Positions 33,595 to 44,754 of a stretch of DNA of 64,000 bases are shown in pieces. Both the position numbers and the translations under genes were made by a program. Position 1 is the first letter of the stretch, and every line of letters begins with the position of its first letter. The DNA comes from Coffea arabica (taxonomy: Eukaryota; Streptophyta; Magnoliopsida; Gentianales; Rubiaceae): positions 45,735,239 to 45,799,238 of the forward strand of contig NC_092312.1 in the NCBI RefSeq assembly GCF_036785885.1, in the 5' to 3' direction. Below the pieces are notes generated by a model that saw only the letters and a list, made by a program, of their open reading frames with translations, did no database searches and was not told the origin of the DNA.

Positions 33595-35132
33595 TTGGTA
33601 GCAATCCCTTTAAGAGATTGGCCTACATCATTTTATTTTGGAAATGTTACCACTCCTAATCCTTCAGTTTTCTTTCCAGATCAGCCACAACCAACTTCAA
33701 AGAAACCCTTTGATATTGCTGAAATTCTACGAGAATATCGAAGAAACAAAAAAGCCCAAGAAAAAGAAGCTAAAGCAAAACAAAGACATGAAGCTGAACA
33801 AAAGAAACAAGAAGAAGAAAGAAAGAGAAAAGAGAAACAGATTATACAGCCTGAAACCTCTCTCATATATACAGTACAATCTAATCCTATTTTCTCTGTT
33901 CAACAGGAACAAAAGGCAAAAGAGGCAACCAAAGTTTATGAAAATCCTTTATCTTCTATGTTAAAGGATCTTCATCAAGATTCAATCCCTTGCCTTACTA
34001 CCTCTAAAGCTGATAGCAATTCAGAAGAATCTTCAGAATCAGACACTGATAAGGAAAATTCTCAGAATACTTCTGAGCCATCTGAATCACAATATGAATC
34101 CCCAGATTCAATTGAATTTTCAGAAGAAGAAGATAAGGGAAAAATTCCTCTTATCCTTATGAATTCTGAGGTTGTTGAAGAGCCTGAATCTGGAGAAGAA
34201 GAAGAAACCTCAACGGCCAGACCTCCAGGACAAGAATTTCCAAAAGCAAAAGGAGTACAGTTATTTTCAATAGATGATATTCCTGCTGGAAAATGGGAAG
34301 CAAAATTCCAAGAATTTCATGCTTGGATGACTGCTCAAAATCTTCATGAGGAATCTCACTTTGAAATCTTATCAACTTTCACTGCTCATTTTTCAGGAAT
34401 TCTAAAAGATTGGTGGACTAGCCTTGGAGATGCTGACAAGATGACTTTCTTGACAATACAGGATTTTACAGAAAATATAAACATTCTTCATCTGATGTTT
34501 ATAGGAGATGTCAAAGAAAGCCGAGAAACTAAGAGAAGGGAGTTTTTCCAAATGAAATGTTTATCTGATGATCGCAAAGATATAAATAAGCATTTCAAAC
34601 GAATGACTAAACTTTTTTATACTCTTGGTGTAGATATAAATCTGAAACAAGCCTTTATAAGCTCACTGCCAAAATCACTTGCTGAAGGTGCTGGGATATA
34701 TATCCATAATAAATATGTATCTATCCTCAATCTTACCACTGGACAAATGAGACAAGCAGTTTTATTAGCTCTTGAAGATTTATGCCACAACAGAAAAGTT
34801 ATCCGCGAATATCTCAAAGGAGATGTTTGTCTTGACCAAGCGTGCAAAAAGCCTGAGCTTATTATCAAAGGCAAATGCAAGGCTTGTGGACCTTTTAAAA
34901 GGAAAAAAAGTTCAAGAAATTCAAGACATTCAACAAAGGATATAAGCAGTATTCCAAGAGACCTTTCAGAAAGAGGTGGAGATTTTTCAAAAGAAGAAAC
35001 AAACAGTTCAGAGGAAAGAAAGGAACCAAATGCTTTATTTGTGGAAAACCTGGACATTTTGCAAAGAATTGTTCTCAGAACCAAAATGGAGTACATCTTA
35101 TTTCAGAAATTCAGAATGAATTTAATTTATAG
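33595..35132 (+). pseudogene. V1 coat protein with CCHC knuckle
   Basis: A long Lys/Glu-rich and acidic N-terminal half is followed by the capsid core (about 34260-34860, with a D-W-W-T-S-L phrase seen in plant retroelement capsids). The frame slips between about 34890 and 35020. The zinc knuckle C-F-I-C-G-K-P-G-H-F-A-K-N-C at 35031-35072 is in the frame shared with the protease, and an in-frame TAG stands at 35130. The protein would package the viral DNA; the knuckle binds nucleic acid. Confidence 0.82.
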
Positions 35133-35804
35133 TTCTCTGATTTAGAGTCTGAATTTTCTGAGCAAGAAGAACAGACTGATTCTACTCTTTTGGCTTTACA
35201 GGTACTAGAAATCCTTATAGCAAAGCCTAAAGAAAATGGGAAAAGGTCTATTTATCCTCAAGCACTTGTCCATCTTCTAATGGATAAGTATTCTACTCCT
35301 ATCCCATTAATTGTATTCTTTGATACTGGTGCCTCCTTATCAATCATGAAAAAAGATGTTTTACCTGACCAATTTTGGACCTCTTATGAAAAGGAATTTA
35401 CAGGAGCTGATGGGAATTCATTCTATACAAATTTCATTACAAAACATCCCATTACTCTTAAGCTCCTTCCAGACTGTGTTATTACTACCCAATTCCTTGG
35501 TGCCAATCTTGATTCTGGAAAAGATCTTTTGCTTGGTTTTGATGTGTATAGAGAAAATAAATTTTATATCACAGCCAGAGGGATGCGATCAAAAAAGTTT
35601 TTTAAACCATTTATTGAGATCTCTAATCTTTATCTCAGAGAGGATGAAACCTCTACTTCATTAGAAGAAAGACTCAAAAAGTTTCAACAGAAAATAATAA
35701 AGGAGTCTTGCGCTTCTAATCATCAGGAGTTCTTACAAAAATGTGATCATCCATTGTGGGAAAATTTTGATTTTTATATCCATCTTCCATTCAAAAAGAA
35801 TTAG
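35133..35804 (+). pseudogene. V1 aspartic protease
   Basis: The retropepsin motif F-F-D-T-G-A-S has its Asp codon at 35322. The domain runs to about 35600, followed by the link to RT. It is in frame with the knuckle upstream and RT downstream. Stops at 35802 and 35835 separate it from RT, so it could not be made as part of a complete polyprotein. Confidence 0.85.
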
Positions 35805-35837
35805 GACATAAACCTCACAAAAGCAAGTCATTCTTGA

Positions 35838-37544
35838 ATGAATCCAGAAGATACAAAACTTGTTGATCAAGAATGCCAAGAACTCTTGAAGTATGGTTTG
35901 ATAGAAGTTTCTGATTCTCAGTGGGCATGTCAAGCTTTTTATGTCAACAAGAGATCAGAACAGGTAAGAGGAAAAATGAGGTTGGTAATTAATTATCAAC
36001 CCCTGAACATTTTCCTACTTGATGATAAATTTCCTATTCCAAACAGATTTACACTTTTTTTTTTTCAAATTACGAAAGCAAAATGGTTTTCAAAATTTGA
36101 TCTTAAATCTGGATTTTGGCAATTAGGAATTTATCCTGAAGATAGGCACAAAACTGGGTTTTGTATTCCAAATCATCATTATCAATGGAAGGTGATGCCT
36201 TTTGGTCTCAAAACGGCACCTTCACTTTTTCAAAAAGCCATGATAAAGAATTTTCAGCCTATCTTGCATTCAACACTCATCTATATAGATGACATTCTTC
36301 TTTTCAGCCATTCTTTAGATGAGCATATCAGATTGCTTAACCAATTTCATGATCTTGTTAAGCAATATGGTATAATGATTTCTGAAAAGAAAATGATTTT
36401 AGCAACAAAAGAAATTTCATTTCTCGGAATGAAAATTTCCAATGGAACTTGTACACCTGAGCAACATGTTGGACAATCTATCAAAGATTTTCCAGAAGAA
36501 AATTTGACAAGACAGCAGGTACAACAATTCCTTGGTGTTGTTAATTATGTGAGGGAATTTATTCCTAAAGCTTCAAAGCATATTAGTCCCCTGACTAAAA
36601 TGCTCAGAAAGGATCCTTCTCCTTGGGGATCATCTCAAACGATTGCAGTCCAAAAGCTGAAAGAGACTTTTTTAAGTCTTCCTACTCTGTTCATTCCATC
36701 CACAGGGAAAAAGACTTTACAAACAGATGCTAGTGACAGATACTAGGGAGCCATTCTACTTGAAGAAGATCTTGATGGAAAAAGGCATTATTGTGGATTT
36801 GCTAGTGGAAAATTCAAACCTTCTGAACAACATTATCATTCCACTTTCAAGGAGATACTTGCAGTAAGAAATGGAATAAAGAAATTTTCTTTCTTCCTCA
36901 TTTCTCAACATTTCTTGATTCAAATGGATATGGGATCATTTCCTAAAATGCTGAATTTTAAACAAAAGACCATCCCACACCCACAACTCCTTCGTTGGGC
37001 AGCATGGTTTTCCCAATATTCCTTTGATGTTAAACACATTAAAGGGAAAACTAATATTGTTGCTGATTTCTTTTCAAGAAAAGAACCTTTGCCTCAACAA
37101 GTCTTACCACCAAAAACCTTAACTTGTTTCATGTTTACTCCAGTTCAAGATCATCCTCCGGATATCTATGAAATACCATACCCATGGGAAAAAGAAAATA
37201 TTGAAAGAATTCGAAACCAATATGAACTCGAACTCTTCCGTTCATATGGTGGGTCAATACTTAGTCCCTTTGGTACTAATCCCGAGTATCCTTTCTGTCA
37301 AATATTTATTGGCAGCCCTACTGAATTTCCAAAAGAATTATTGTGGTACTTCTGGTGTTTGTGCCATCAATATCATATTTTAATGGAATTTCAGAGTCCC
37401 TTTTTTAATAGACCATTGGTTCAAAACCTTCAAAAGTTTCTTCAATGGTTTAAACCTTTGTCCTTTTGGAAAGATCTATTTACCACAAATCCCAATCATA
37501 TTCTCATCCATTTTCATCGTCCTTGTCATCTCATCAATAACTAG
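35838..37544 (+). pseudogene. V1 reverse transcriptase and RNase H
   Basis: RT palm with Y-I-D-D at 36282-36293. A T run at 36053-36065 disturbs the usual sequence just before the K-F-D-L phrase. RNase H opens with a T-D-A-S motif (Asp at 36726) and is broken by a TAG at 36744, at a place where the family normally has Trp, so TGG to TAG is likely. The frame then stays open to 37542. The enzyme pair copies the terminally redundant RNA to DNA. Confidence 0.9.
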
Positions 37545-37976
37545 ATCCAAGCCTTATCCAATGCAGTTATTTACAGGGAATTGTCTCATACTATTTTAGA
37601 TCAAGAAGTTGAATATGGAGAAGCTCAGAGATATATATTCCAAGAAAACAGATGCATTCCTCCTGAAATTTGGCCAGGACCTTATGGATCATGGAATTAC
37701 CAAAACACTCATCCTTATTGGACCCAGATTCGCAAGGCCAAAAAAGAGTGGACTGATAAAATGAATTCATCAGAATTTCAAGATTCTCAGATGCCTGGTA
37801 ATTTCACACAACAGCCAGAGTCCTCTCACACAGAAAGATCGATTCCCAAATATCGACCAGAATGGAAAAGCATTGAAAACAAAAGGAAAAATAAAAGGAG
37901 TCATGATGATTGGATCGAACAAATGAATATCACTGATCCAGATTCTACTCCTTCTGACACCCCTGATGAAGATTGA
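37545..37976 (+). pseudogene. V1 C-terminal extension of the polyprotein
   Basis: In the same frame as RNase H beyond the TAG at 37542. Aromatic and Pro-rich, then a basic and acidic tail ending at a TGA at 37974. I do not recognise a domain. Petuvirus-like polyproteins also run on after RNase H; a separate transactivator is not evident. Confidence 0.55.
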
Positions 37977-38084
37977 ACCATTTGAGGACATAAGGACCTA
38001 CTAGGACCCATATGTTTGTTATATGGCCTACATGTTTGAAAGGCCAAATTACTATTTTTAAAGGTTATTTACCCTTTGAAGTCT

Positions 38085-38230
38085 GCAAGAGTCGTCTTTT
38101 GAAGGTCTAAAGAGTCAAGATGACCTTTGAGAGTTTGAAAAGTTAAGTTGTCCTTTGGAGTCTGTAAAAGTTGTCCTTTGTAAATTTGAAGAGTCAAGAT
38201 GTCCCTTGGGATATCAAAGAGTCACTTTGT
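38085..38230 (+). repeat. V1 upstream promoter repeats
   Basis: Four to five imperfect direct repeats of a 35-45 bp unit built on GAGTCAAGATG and TGTCCTTTG, directly ahead of the TATA box. Repeats of this type can act as enhancers in caulimovirid promoters; here this is inferred from place and pattern. Confidence 0.5.
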
Positions 38231-38234
38231 AAAC

Positions 38235-38242
38235 TATAAATA
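38235..38242 (+). promoter_or_regulatory. V1 pregenomic RNA promoter TATA box
   Basis: TATAAATA stands after the repeats and about 55 bp before the AATAAA at 38296-38301. Transcription would start near 38265-38275. The window copy ends at 38340, about 40 bp after AATAAA. Confidence 0.7.
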
Positions 38243-38286
38243 GATGGATCCTATCAGTAGAAAGGATCATCGAGAAATTATCTAGA

Positions 38287-38340
38287 ATTCTATTCAATAA
38301 AACCTAAGAGTGTTTTATACATGATGAGCTAAAAGTTTTA
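38287..38340 (+). repeat. V1 3' terminal repeat (matches 24734-24787)
   Basis: 54 bp shared with the 5' end at two mismatches, with the poly(A) signal inside. Such redundancy is what the pregenomic RNA of the family carries at its two ends. Confidence 0.8.
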
Positions 38341-38577
38341 AAGACGAAAATCACAATGGTCATTGAGGTACTTGTTCTTTAAACGAACCCTTGATACACA
38401 ACCATCCCCAAAATGTGGAGTGTTCCCGTCAAGATGAGCTCGAATCAACTCCCCTTTGGTGTGGACTGATTTGAGTTGACATTGTTCCATGAATGGATAC
38501 CAACGGGGTTTAACTATTGGAGTACCAACTCCATGGAGGCTTGCAAAGTCTACAATTGATTTTGGAATGGAACGCAC

Positions 38578-39356
38578 TTAGAACAGCTCAACTTGCCTTT
38601 GCCTGATCTGTATAAAAGAAGAAACACTAAACAAGGCAAAGGTAAGTTCGTTAGAAAAATAATAGGCCTTCACCGGGTTGTTCAAGATCAGCCCACTTTC
38701 TCTCTTTTCTTCTTTTTTACCACCCATCTCATCAGATTTTTCCATCTCTTTTTCTAGTTCAACAGCTGACCCTTTCATCTCGTGGCTTTCAATTCCCTCG
38801 GGTTTTAACTCTTCAGGCACAATTCCATCATCTAGCTTTTTCTCCATTCTATAACGCTTAAGCTCACTTTTCATGTATGCTAGATCAATAGCGGACTATT
38901 AAATAAGAAGGCATACTTATTAGTATGTCCGTCACATTTAACTTCTCGCCTCGATATCCATGCTTTGCCCAACAACACATGCGTCACTTGAATTGAGACT
39001 ACATCACACAACACCTCATCCACAAATTTGCTGATTTGAATAGGTACAAGTGTGTACTTAGTAACCCAAACAACACCATGAGTACTCATCAACTTGTAAG
39101 GTTGAAGATGATCAATGGTTGGAAGATTTAATTTCTCAACCATGATAGCACTTGCAAGGTTGACTTCACAACTCCCATAAATGGCCAAGCTACAAATTTT
39201 ATCTTTGACACCGCAACGAGTATAAAACCAACCAAGCAACTAAGATTTGACGAGATCCAATTGCTCATCTACACCACGTAATGCCACTTCTTTGACTCCC
39301 TTAGGATCAGGAAGACAATGTTGTGGGCTAGCTTTTATGCGTCTTGTATTCGCCAT
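38578..39356 (-). pseudogene. H unit 1 retropepsin remnant
   Basis: The start codon would be at 39354-39356. After a TAG that replaces a CAG still present in units 2 and 3, the frame from 39239 codes a retropepsin-like stretch with the V-K-D-K-I-C-S-L start, V-E-K-L-N-L-P and D-E-V-L-C-D-V-V blocks that are typical of a plant gypsy protease. The active site reads I-Y-G-S, while units 2 and 3 have I-D-G-S. A Lys/Glu-rich segment follows (38578-38874). Not functional. Confidence 0.75.
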
Positions 39357-39674
39357 GACGTATGAGTGAACCTACAAAAAGTTAGCAACGAAACCGAAGA
39401 TATTGCCTTTCACGCTCCCTTACGTGTATCCACTCGCACTCGTGTATATGGATGTCACTATAATGGACTTACCAAATACTTTTACCTGTTGGGTTATGTA
39501 GTTGAGACGCTCAAGTCCAATAATTGTCACCACTTTTGCCACAAGAGTAACCAAGAAGGTAAGACCCAAATGTGGGTGCAAAATGAAGTGGGAATGGACG
39601 AATTTGGAAGGCCAATAGTGGCAGACAGAAATGGAAGTGCGCCAATGGGAACACAAAAGAAAGAAACCCTAGCT

Positions 39675-39847
39675 TCCTAAAATGTAGGAGTGGGTTCCTA
39701 GAATGTAGGAGAGTATTCCTAAAATGTAGGAGAGAATATAGGAGAGTATTCCTAAAATGTAGGAGAGAATATAGGGGAGTGCTCCTAAAATATAGGAAAG
39801 AATGTAGGAGAGTATTCCTAAAATGTAGGAGAGAATGTAGGAGAGTA
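39675..39847 (-). repeat. H unit 1 minisatellite
   Basis: About five copies of a 33-bp unit of the form CCTAAAATGTAGGAGAGAAT plus TAGGAGAGTATT, itself made of two similar halves. It lies in the leader of the minus-strand element. Confidence 0.8.
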
Positions 39848-40294
39848 GCTAAGTGAAAACAAAGGAGTTATCCTTTACTTAGTTTCCTAAATGAATTTGG
39901 AAATTAAGTAAACAACTTAGATAAAGCAAGCAATACTTGGACAGATTTGAAACAAAGAAACCCTAGTGCAAATGAAACCCCAGCCGCAAGTAGAAACCCT
40001 AGTCGCCGCCCCACTTGTTTTCTTGTTGCTCAAGTGATGACTAACAACCAAGATAGATTTGGGAACACAACCTTTCAGCAAATTTCGGACATAAATTATC
40101 GACAAACTAGACACAAACACAAAAGGGATAACACACCAACAGATTTTGTGTTCGGATAGACATTAACGTGAACAGTATGATGAACAGTGTCATTTTTTTC
40201 TTATTTTTTTTTTAACAAGGCAGCGGACAAAACACAAAAACCCTTCCACAGAACTACGAAAAACAAGGATATAACGAAAGATACCTCCACCTAT

Positions 40295-40306
40295 GCTCTG
40301 AAGCCA
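40295..40306 (-). promoter_or_regulatory. H unit 1 primer-site-like sequence
   Basis: TGGCTTCAGAGC on the minus strand, two bases after the LTR end, resembles the tRNA-Met site TGGTATCAGAGC with two changes. All three units share the changes. Confidence 0.55.
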
Positions 40307-40308
40307 AC

Positions 40309-40793
40309 TGACACGGCCCTCGATCAACTCGTTTCGAGACACGTAACACGCTTGCCTAAGGATCTAGTGAGGTTGTCCAATGCTTGGATTGTGGAACCTA
40401 AAACCAAAACGGACGACACGAATTGATTGAAAGTGGTAGAACGATGACTCCAATTGAGGTGAATACTCTGGTGGATAGGTCGGTAGAACAATCAAGGACA
40501 ATACGCAAGATTGCTCAAGAACTCTTGCCAAGCAAGTTAAGGTTCAAATGCTCTGAATAAGTCGAAGAGAAATAAATCAGAATTTTATTATCAAAATTGT
40601 ATACCCGTTAACCATACAAAGTGAGCCTTTATACAGGCTAAGGAGCTAATGAAACTCGAAGAAACTAGACAAGGAAGGTTGGCCACTCCTTGGACAAGGT
40701 GGGCCGAGCCATGACTCAAATAAACTAATCTAATCCAACTCTAAGCAATTGAACCTAAAACTAAGGCCTAGGGCTTAGTCGACCAACCCTTCA
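40309..40793 (-). repeat. H LTR in unit 1
   Basis: 485 bp on the minus strand, from TGAAGGGTTGG to CCGTGTCA. TATAAA lies at 40628-40633 inside an AGCCT/AGGCT inverted repeat, and AATAAA at 40584-40589. The first three bases, TGA, also form the stop codon of the preceding polyprotein remnant. Boundaries are inferred from TG/CA ends, primer site and equal length in unit 2. Confidence 0.7.
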
Positions 40794-41135
40794 TGGGCTC
40801 TCTTCTTGGGCTTGGATCATCATGTAGACAACTTGATTATCACCTTCCAAGCCTTCAATATCCCGATGGACTCCTTGTTGGTCTTAAACATTTCGCACAA
40901 GAGCTTGAAGGGACTCCTTCAAGCGCTTGGCCCGTGCACGTGTGACTGGGTCCAATAGAACTCGAACTGGATCATTACTTGGGCAAAGGTCCGTACACAC
41001 ATCAGTCCCCTCCACTTGAGAAGGATTTGACCTCAAATCTGGATAGAAATGGATGATACTATAAGCGTTGGTAGTATGAACCCCAAATGTAATGCCACCA
41101 CATATTAGCCCTCTTAGATTGAATGATACTTGCAT
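40791..41135 (-). pseudogene. H unit 1 polyprotein C-terminus remnant
   Basis: Codes an F-Y-P-D-L-R-S-N-P stretch and G/D-P-V-T-R-A-R-A-K, phrases common at the C-terminus of plant gypsy polyproteins. An internal TAA near 40884 replaces the CAA of unit 3. RT, RNase H and integrase are not found in the unit. Confidence 0.65.
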
Positions 41136-41571
41136 ACTATGATTCGGTGCTCATGTCTCTTGGTTAGTTTGAAAATGCTCACAACCAGCCAAGAAAAACT
41201 CATGGTTTTACTCCAATGGCTCCTCTTGTTTGTATCATTCCCCTCCTCTTGAAAGCAATTTGCCCACAAATTGAAGCACGAATGGCGACAAGACGAGTTA
41301 CATGCCTTTGACTCAATCTTGTTATGATGGCTATAGATGTCATCCAATGCAAAACCCACGTGCTAAGTTGGAAAATAACCCTTGTCGAACCTTGAATCTC
41401 ACAAACTATCTTCAATGTGTGCTCAACTTGATCGTTCGTGGACACGAGGTAAGGGTCCTCAAAGTGCTGTGAAGTGTATTTCATGAAATCGAACTCCGGC
41501 TAGAACACACTTGCAAGGCCCCATGGTGGATTTGGTGATGTTGGAGCTTCATGTGGACTAATAGCAAGACG
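41136..41571 (-). other. H unit 1: non-coding remainder
   Basis: Sequence shared by all units between the C-terminus remnant and the region after the protease remnant. Only short broken frames are visible and I recognise no domain. Confidence 0.4.
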
Positions 41572-41796
41572 AAAATCACAATGGTCATTGAGGTACTTGT
41601 TCTTTAAACGAACCCTTGGTACACAACCATCCCCAAAATGTAGAGTGTTCCCTTCAAGATGAGCTCGAATCAACTCCCCTTTGGTGTGGACTGATTTTAG
41701 TTGACATTGTTCCATGAATGGAGGATACCAAAGGGCTTGCAAAGTCTACAATTGATTTTGGAATGGAACGCAGTAAGAACAGCTCAACTGGCCTTT

Positions 41797-42826
41797 TGTG
41801 AGAACCCGTAAAACCCTAATATTTTTCCTAGGGTTTATTACCACTTAATTGCATAATTTTTGTATTTTCTGGCTTAGAAATATTTTTCTGGTAGATTTTA
41901 TGAGCAGTTCTAGTTTCTAGATGATTTTTCTAGCATTGGTGAATTTTTGGAAAATTAAGGATATATAATGGACGTGGGACCCACTAGTGCGAAAAGTTCG
42001 GAAAAATTCGGCCAATAAGGTTAAGTTTTGGATACTGTGTAAAATTTATCGGGTGTTAAGAGATAAGTAGGGTGTGTGAAATGATTGATGTGGGAGAGAA
42101 AAGAAAGGATAGGAATGCATTTATGAGAGTGACAAGTGTCACTCTACCATTGGGTTTGACTTAAGAAACACTATTCATACTTTTGACTATTTTTGACTAA
42201 GTGTTAAATACTTCAAAAAAATCATAAAAATTCACCATCTCTTACCTCTTGTTGGCCGGCCATCCCAAGCTCAAGAAGGAAGAAACTCCATCAACTTTCA
42301 AGCTTCCACTTGGTTCAATCTTCCACAAACAAGAGCCTAAACTAGGTTCCACTCCATAAAATCCTTTCTTCTAGTGCTAGTAAGTGTCTTAGTGAAGTTT
42401 GTTTGAAGGTCTAAGGTGGCCAACATCTCTACATCTCTTGTTCTTAGGTAAGTGATGTTTGACTACTCCCTTACACTTAATGATGGTTATTTTGTGCCTA
42501 ATGGTGGCTTGAGTGATGGAATGTGTGATTTATTTCTTGATTTGAAGTGTTTTGGTGAAGTTTTCAATTTTATGATGAATTTTCTGGTTTAATATGAATG
42601 GGATGTTGTGGCTATCTTTGATGATTGGCAATGGACTATAATGACTCTTGTAGGTGTGAATTGTTGATAATTGCAACCAATTTTAGATTTGGAGTGAATT
42701 GAGAAAAGTTAGGGTTCATAATCCCCTAATTCTGTCCGGTTTTAGATCATAGGGTTAGAGGCCGAATTGGACTTTACTCAAAACATGAAAGTTGTAGGTA
42801 TGGATGTGTTTGAGGTGCCTGTAAAA
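41797..42826 (+). repeat. Element D 5' LTR, left fragment
   Basis: Matches 48257-49286 of the 3' LTR almost base for base. It has GGCCGGCC near 42253, the splice-like donor at 42448 and the GAGGCCGAATTGG block near 42761. It stops in the first 185-bp motif copy, at GTAAAA, where element E sequence begins. Confidence 0.93.
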
Positions 42827-44071
42827 GTGAGGGTATTTTCGTCTTTTCACAAGCTACGTTGCTCCGATTGAGCTGAAATTTTGTGGAAAACTATAAAATA
42901 TCATTCTCTACAACTTTCATGTTTTATGCCAAGCCCAATTCGGCCTCTAACTAGGTGATATAGAAACGGGTAGAACTGAATTTTCAAGTCCCTGAAATCT
43001 GGAAATTCTTGAAATCAAATGCTAATTTCTTTATTTTTGGCTTGCTTCACCATCTTAACTTCCCATATTAGACTTTAAACATCAAAGCCCCAAATTTTAA
43101 GCACTAGAAAAATCATAGGAAAGCTGAAAAATATTCCAATAAAATGGAAAATCATGACCCAAGCCTCTATTTCACCACATACCTCAATAATTCAACCATA
43201 TGTGACATATTTAGCAACTAATCATGCATTTAATCGGAGAATCAAGGTTCTAGCATATATACCTTTCCAAGGCAACTAGAAACAAGTGTTCAAGGTCTTT
43301 GTTCCTCAAGAAAATTACACCGGTAGGTAGCACTTGAGCTAGATAACAACTTAATCGGAGTAGATTTGCGCGAATAGAAGAAACTTTTCAAGATTTGGAG
43401 AAGAAATGAAGGAGAATGAGATGAACTCTCTTTGTCTCTCTCTCTCTCTCTCTTATTTCGGCCAAGGAGAAGAAAAAATGAAGAAGAATGAGCTAAGTTT
43501 GTAAGATAAGAAAGCAAGAAGATTAGGATTAATTTGGACCACAAGTTTAGGCAACACTTGGCTTGATTTCCACCACAAAATTTTCTCTTTCTTTCCTTGC
43601 ATTTTAGCCACAAATTTCGGTCAAGAGGTCATCATGAGAGAGGAGATATTTTGCTCCATTTGTAATAAACTTGTATGGCAAGAAAGTGGTGGTCAAGTGG
43701 TGGTTCAATCGGTAGTACGCGGTACACGTCGGTGTGACGCGTTTTCTCTTAAATCGCGCGTACTAGGGTTTTTACTTCCAATTCACTAATTTTTTATCAT
43801 TGCTTCTAACCACATATTATTTCTCACTTAAAAGTCACTCTTAAGCACCAAATTTGATCCTTACTCGGTACCGGATAATTATACTGCGGTTACACGAAAA
43901 ATCCGATTTCACCTTGAATTGAAAACGAATAGGAAAACCCTAATTTCCTAGGGTCATTGGCACTTTTCTAGGGTGATTGAACCATGGATAACATGAAATA
44001 ATAATTTCCAAATAATTTTCAAATAAAAGGGAATTTTTGAGAAATATGCAAGGAATTTGCAAGCCCTCACA
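42827..44071 (-). repeat. Element E 3' LTR, truncated
   Basis: 1245 bp equal to 45058-46302 with about one difference noted. On the minus strand it starts TGTGAGGGCTTGC at 44071 after the polypurine tract and lacks its last 303 bp, including the primer-side tail. The loss joins it to the D LTR. A (TC)n run lies near 43434-43453. Confidence 0.9.
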
Positions 44072-44754
44072 CTCTCTCTCCCTTAAAAGAATTTCGACCT
44101 CGAAATTCCAACTTGCATTAATCAGATCAAAAAAATAGTTCTCGAAAGTTGATCACGTACTAAGAATCATTTCAATCTCACCACAAGGATCTTTTGGGTT
44201 ACAATATTTTCCAGACTCAACTAAGATGACCCTGTCCGGTCTCTCACGTCACTTCCTAGTCACTAGATGTCCGTAGATTTCTTATATTCATTTTAGTCGG
44301 ACAAAGCCTGTTCATGTTCCAAAATACAAGTCTCAAGTACCTAGTAGCTAGCATCGCCTCAACTCTGGAGTACTCGGGCACGAGAATCCGAAATAAGGTA
44401 ATTCACAACTCAAGCCGGCCGGTCCCAAGAGTAAATCACCACATTCGAGATTCCTCCCCAACATACATATCAAATTTCCTCCAATTATCAAGATAAAGGT
44501 TTTACAACCTATAACATTCATGATTCACAACTTACATTTCTAGAAGGGCACTTAAGTCTTTACTCAATCACATAGTAAGGACCATAATACCACTTGGCCC
44601 TATCTTGCTCCTTCGTAGAGACCACGTGAAGTGACCCTAAATTACATCGCTACAAGCAATCATTTAACTTTCAAGCCAGTCCCACAGTTTGGCATCCTAA
44701 ACTTCAAACCTAGGATATATTACAGGAATCTGAAGCCTAAGCTCTGATACCACC
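44072..44754 (-). mobile_element. Element E internal region (683 bp, no gag or pol)
   Basis: On the minus strand the primer site TGGTATCAGAGC (44741-44752) is next to the LTR end, then a leader with a block related to array B leader, then the palindrome GAATTTCGAGGTCGAAATTC (44089-44108) and a purine tract AAGGGAGAGAG before the 3' LTR. No coding frame of note. E is thus a short non-autonomous LTR element; E and D copies of the palindrome show common descent. Confidence 0.85.

Larger units (their letters stand above)
24734..38340 (+). other. Endogenous pararetrovirus V1 (Caulimoviridae-like), near genome length, decayed
   Basis: Leaving out two solo LTRs and their target duplications, about 7.37 kb of viral sequence remains, close to the 7-8 kb genomes of the family. 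Order: leader with tRNA-Met site, small ORF, movement protein, spacer with coiled coil, coat protein with CCHC knuckle, protease, RT, RNase H, C-terminal extension, TATA promoter. No integrase is present, as known for the family. From the zinc knuckle to 37976 all parts stay in one frame, broken only by stops at 35130, 35802, 35835, 36744 and 37542. This suggests a long polyprotein as in petuviruses or florendoviruses; I cannot fix the genus. The two ends share 54 bp. Old and defective. Confidence 0.9.
38341..41796 (-). mobile_element. Array H unit 1 and start of unit 2
   Basis: Unit 1 is 38341-41571; unit 2 starts at 41572 and is cut by element D at 41796. The left end joins the pararetrovirus 3' end in the middle of the unit, so either the virus integrated in the array or a deletion joined them. 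Confidence 0.8.

Noticed and set aside
37545..37976. V1 C-terminal part as a separate transactivator gene
   Set aside because: It is in the same frame as RNase H with only a TAG between, which points to a polyprotein extension broken by mutation.
39366..39680. A 104-codon plus-strand frame in unit 1 of H, also at 51812-52126
   Set aside because: It is antisense to the leader and start of the retropepsin remnant and reads through the minisatellite start; no domain seen.
39675..39847. The 33-bp repeats of H as a CRISPR-like array
   Set aside because: No unique spacers between regular repeats, the context is a eukaryotic retrotransposon, and the repeat is a simple diverged minisatellite.
43434..43453. 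(TC)n run in element E and (GAAT)n/(GAAC)n at 63698 as functional elements
   Set aside because: Ordinary microsatellites; nothing beyond repeat slippage is suggested.
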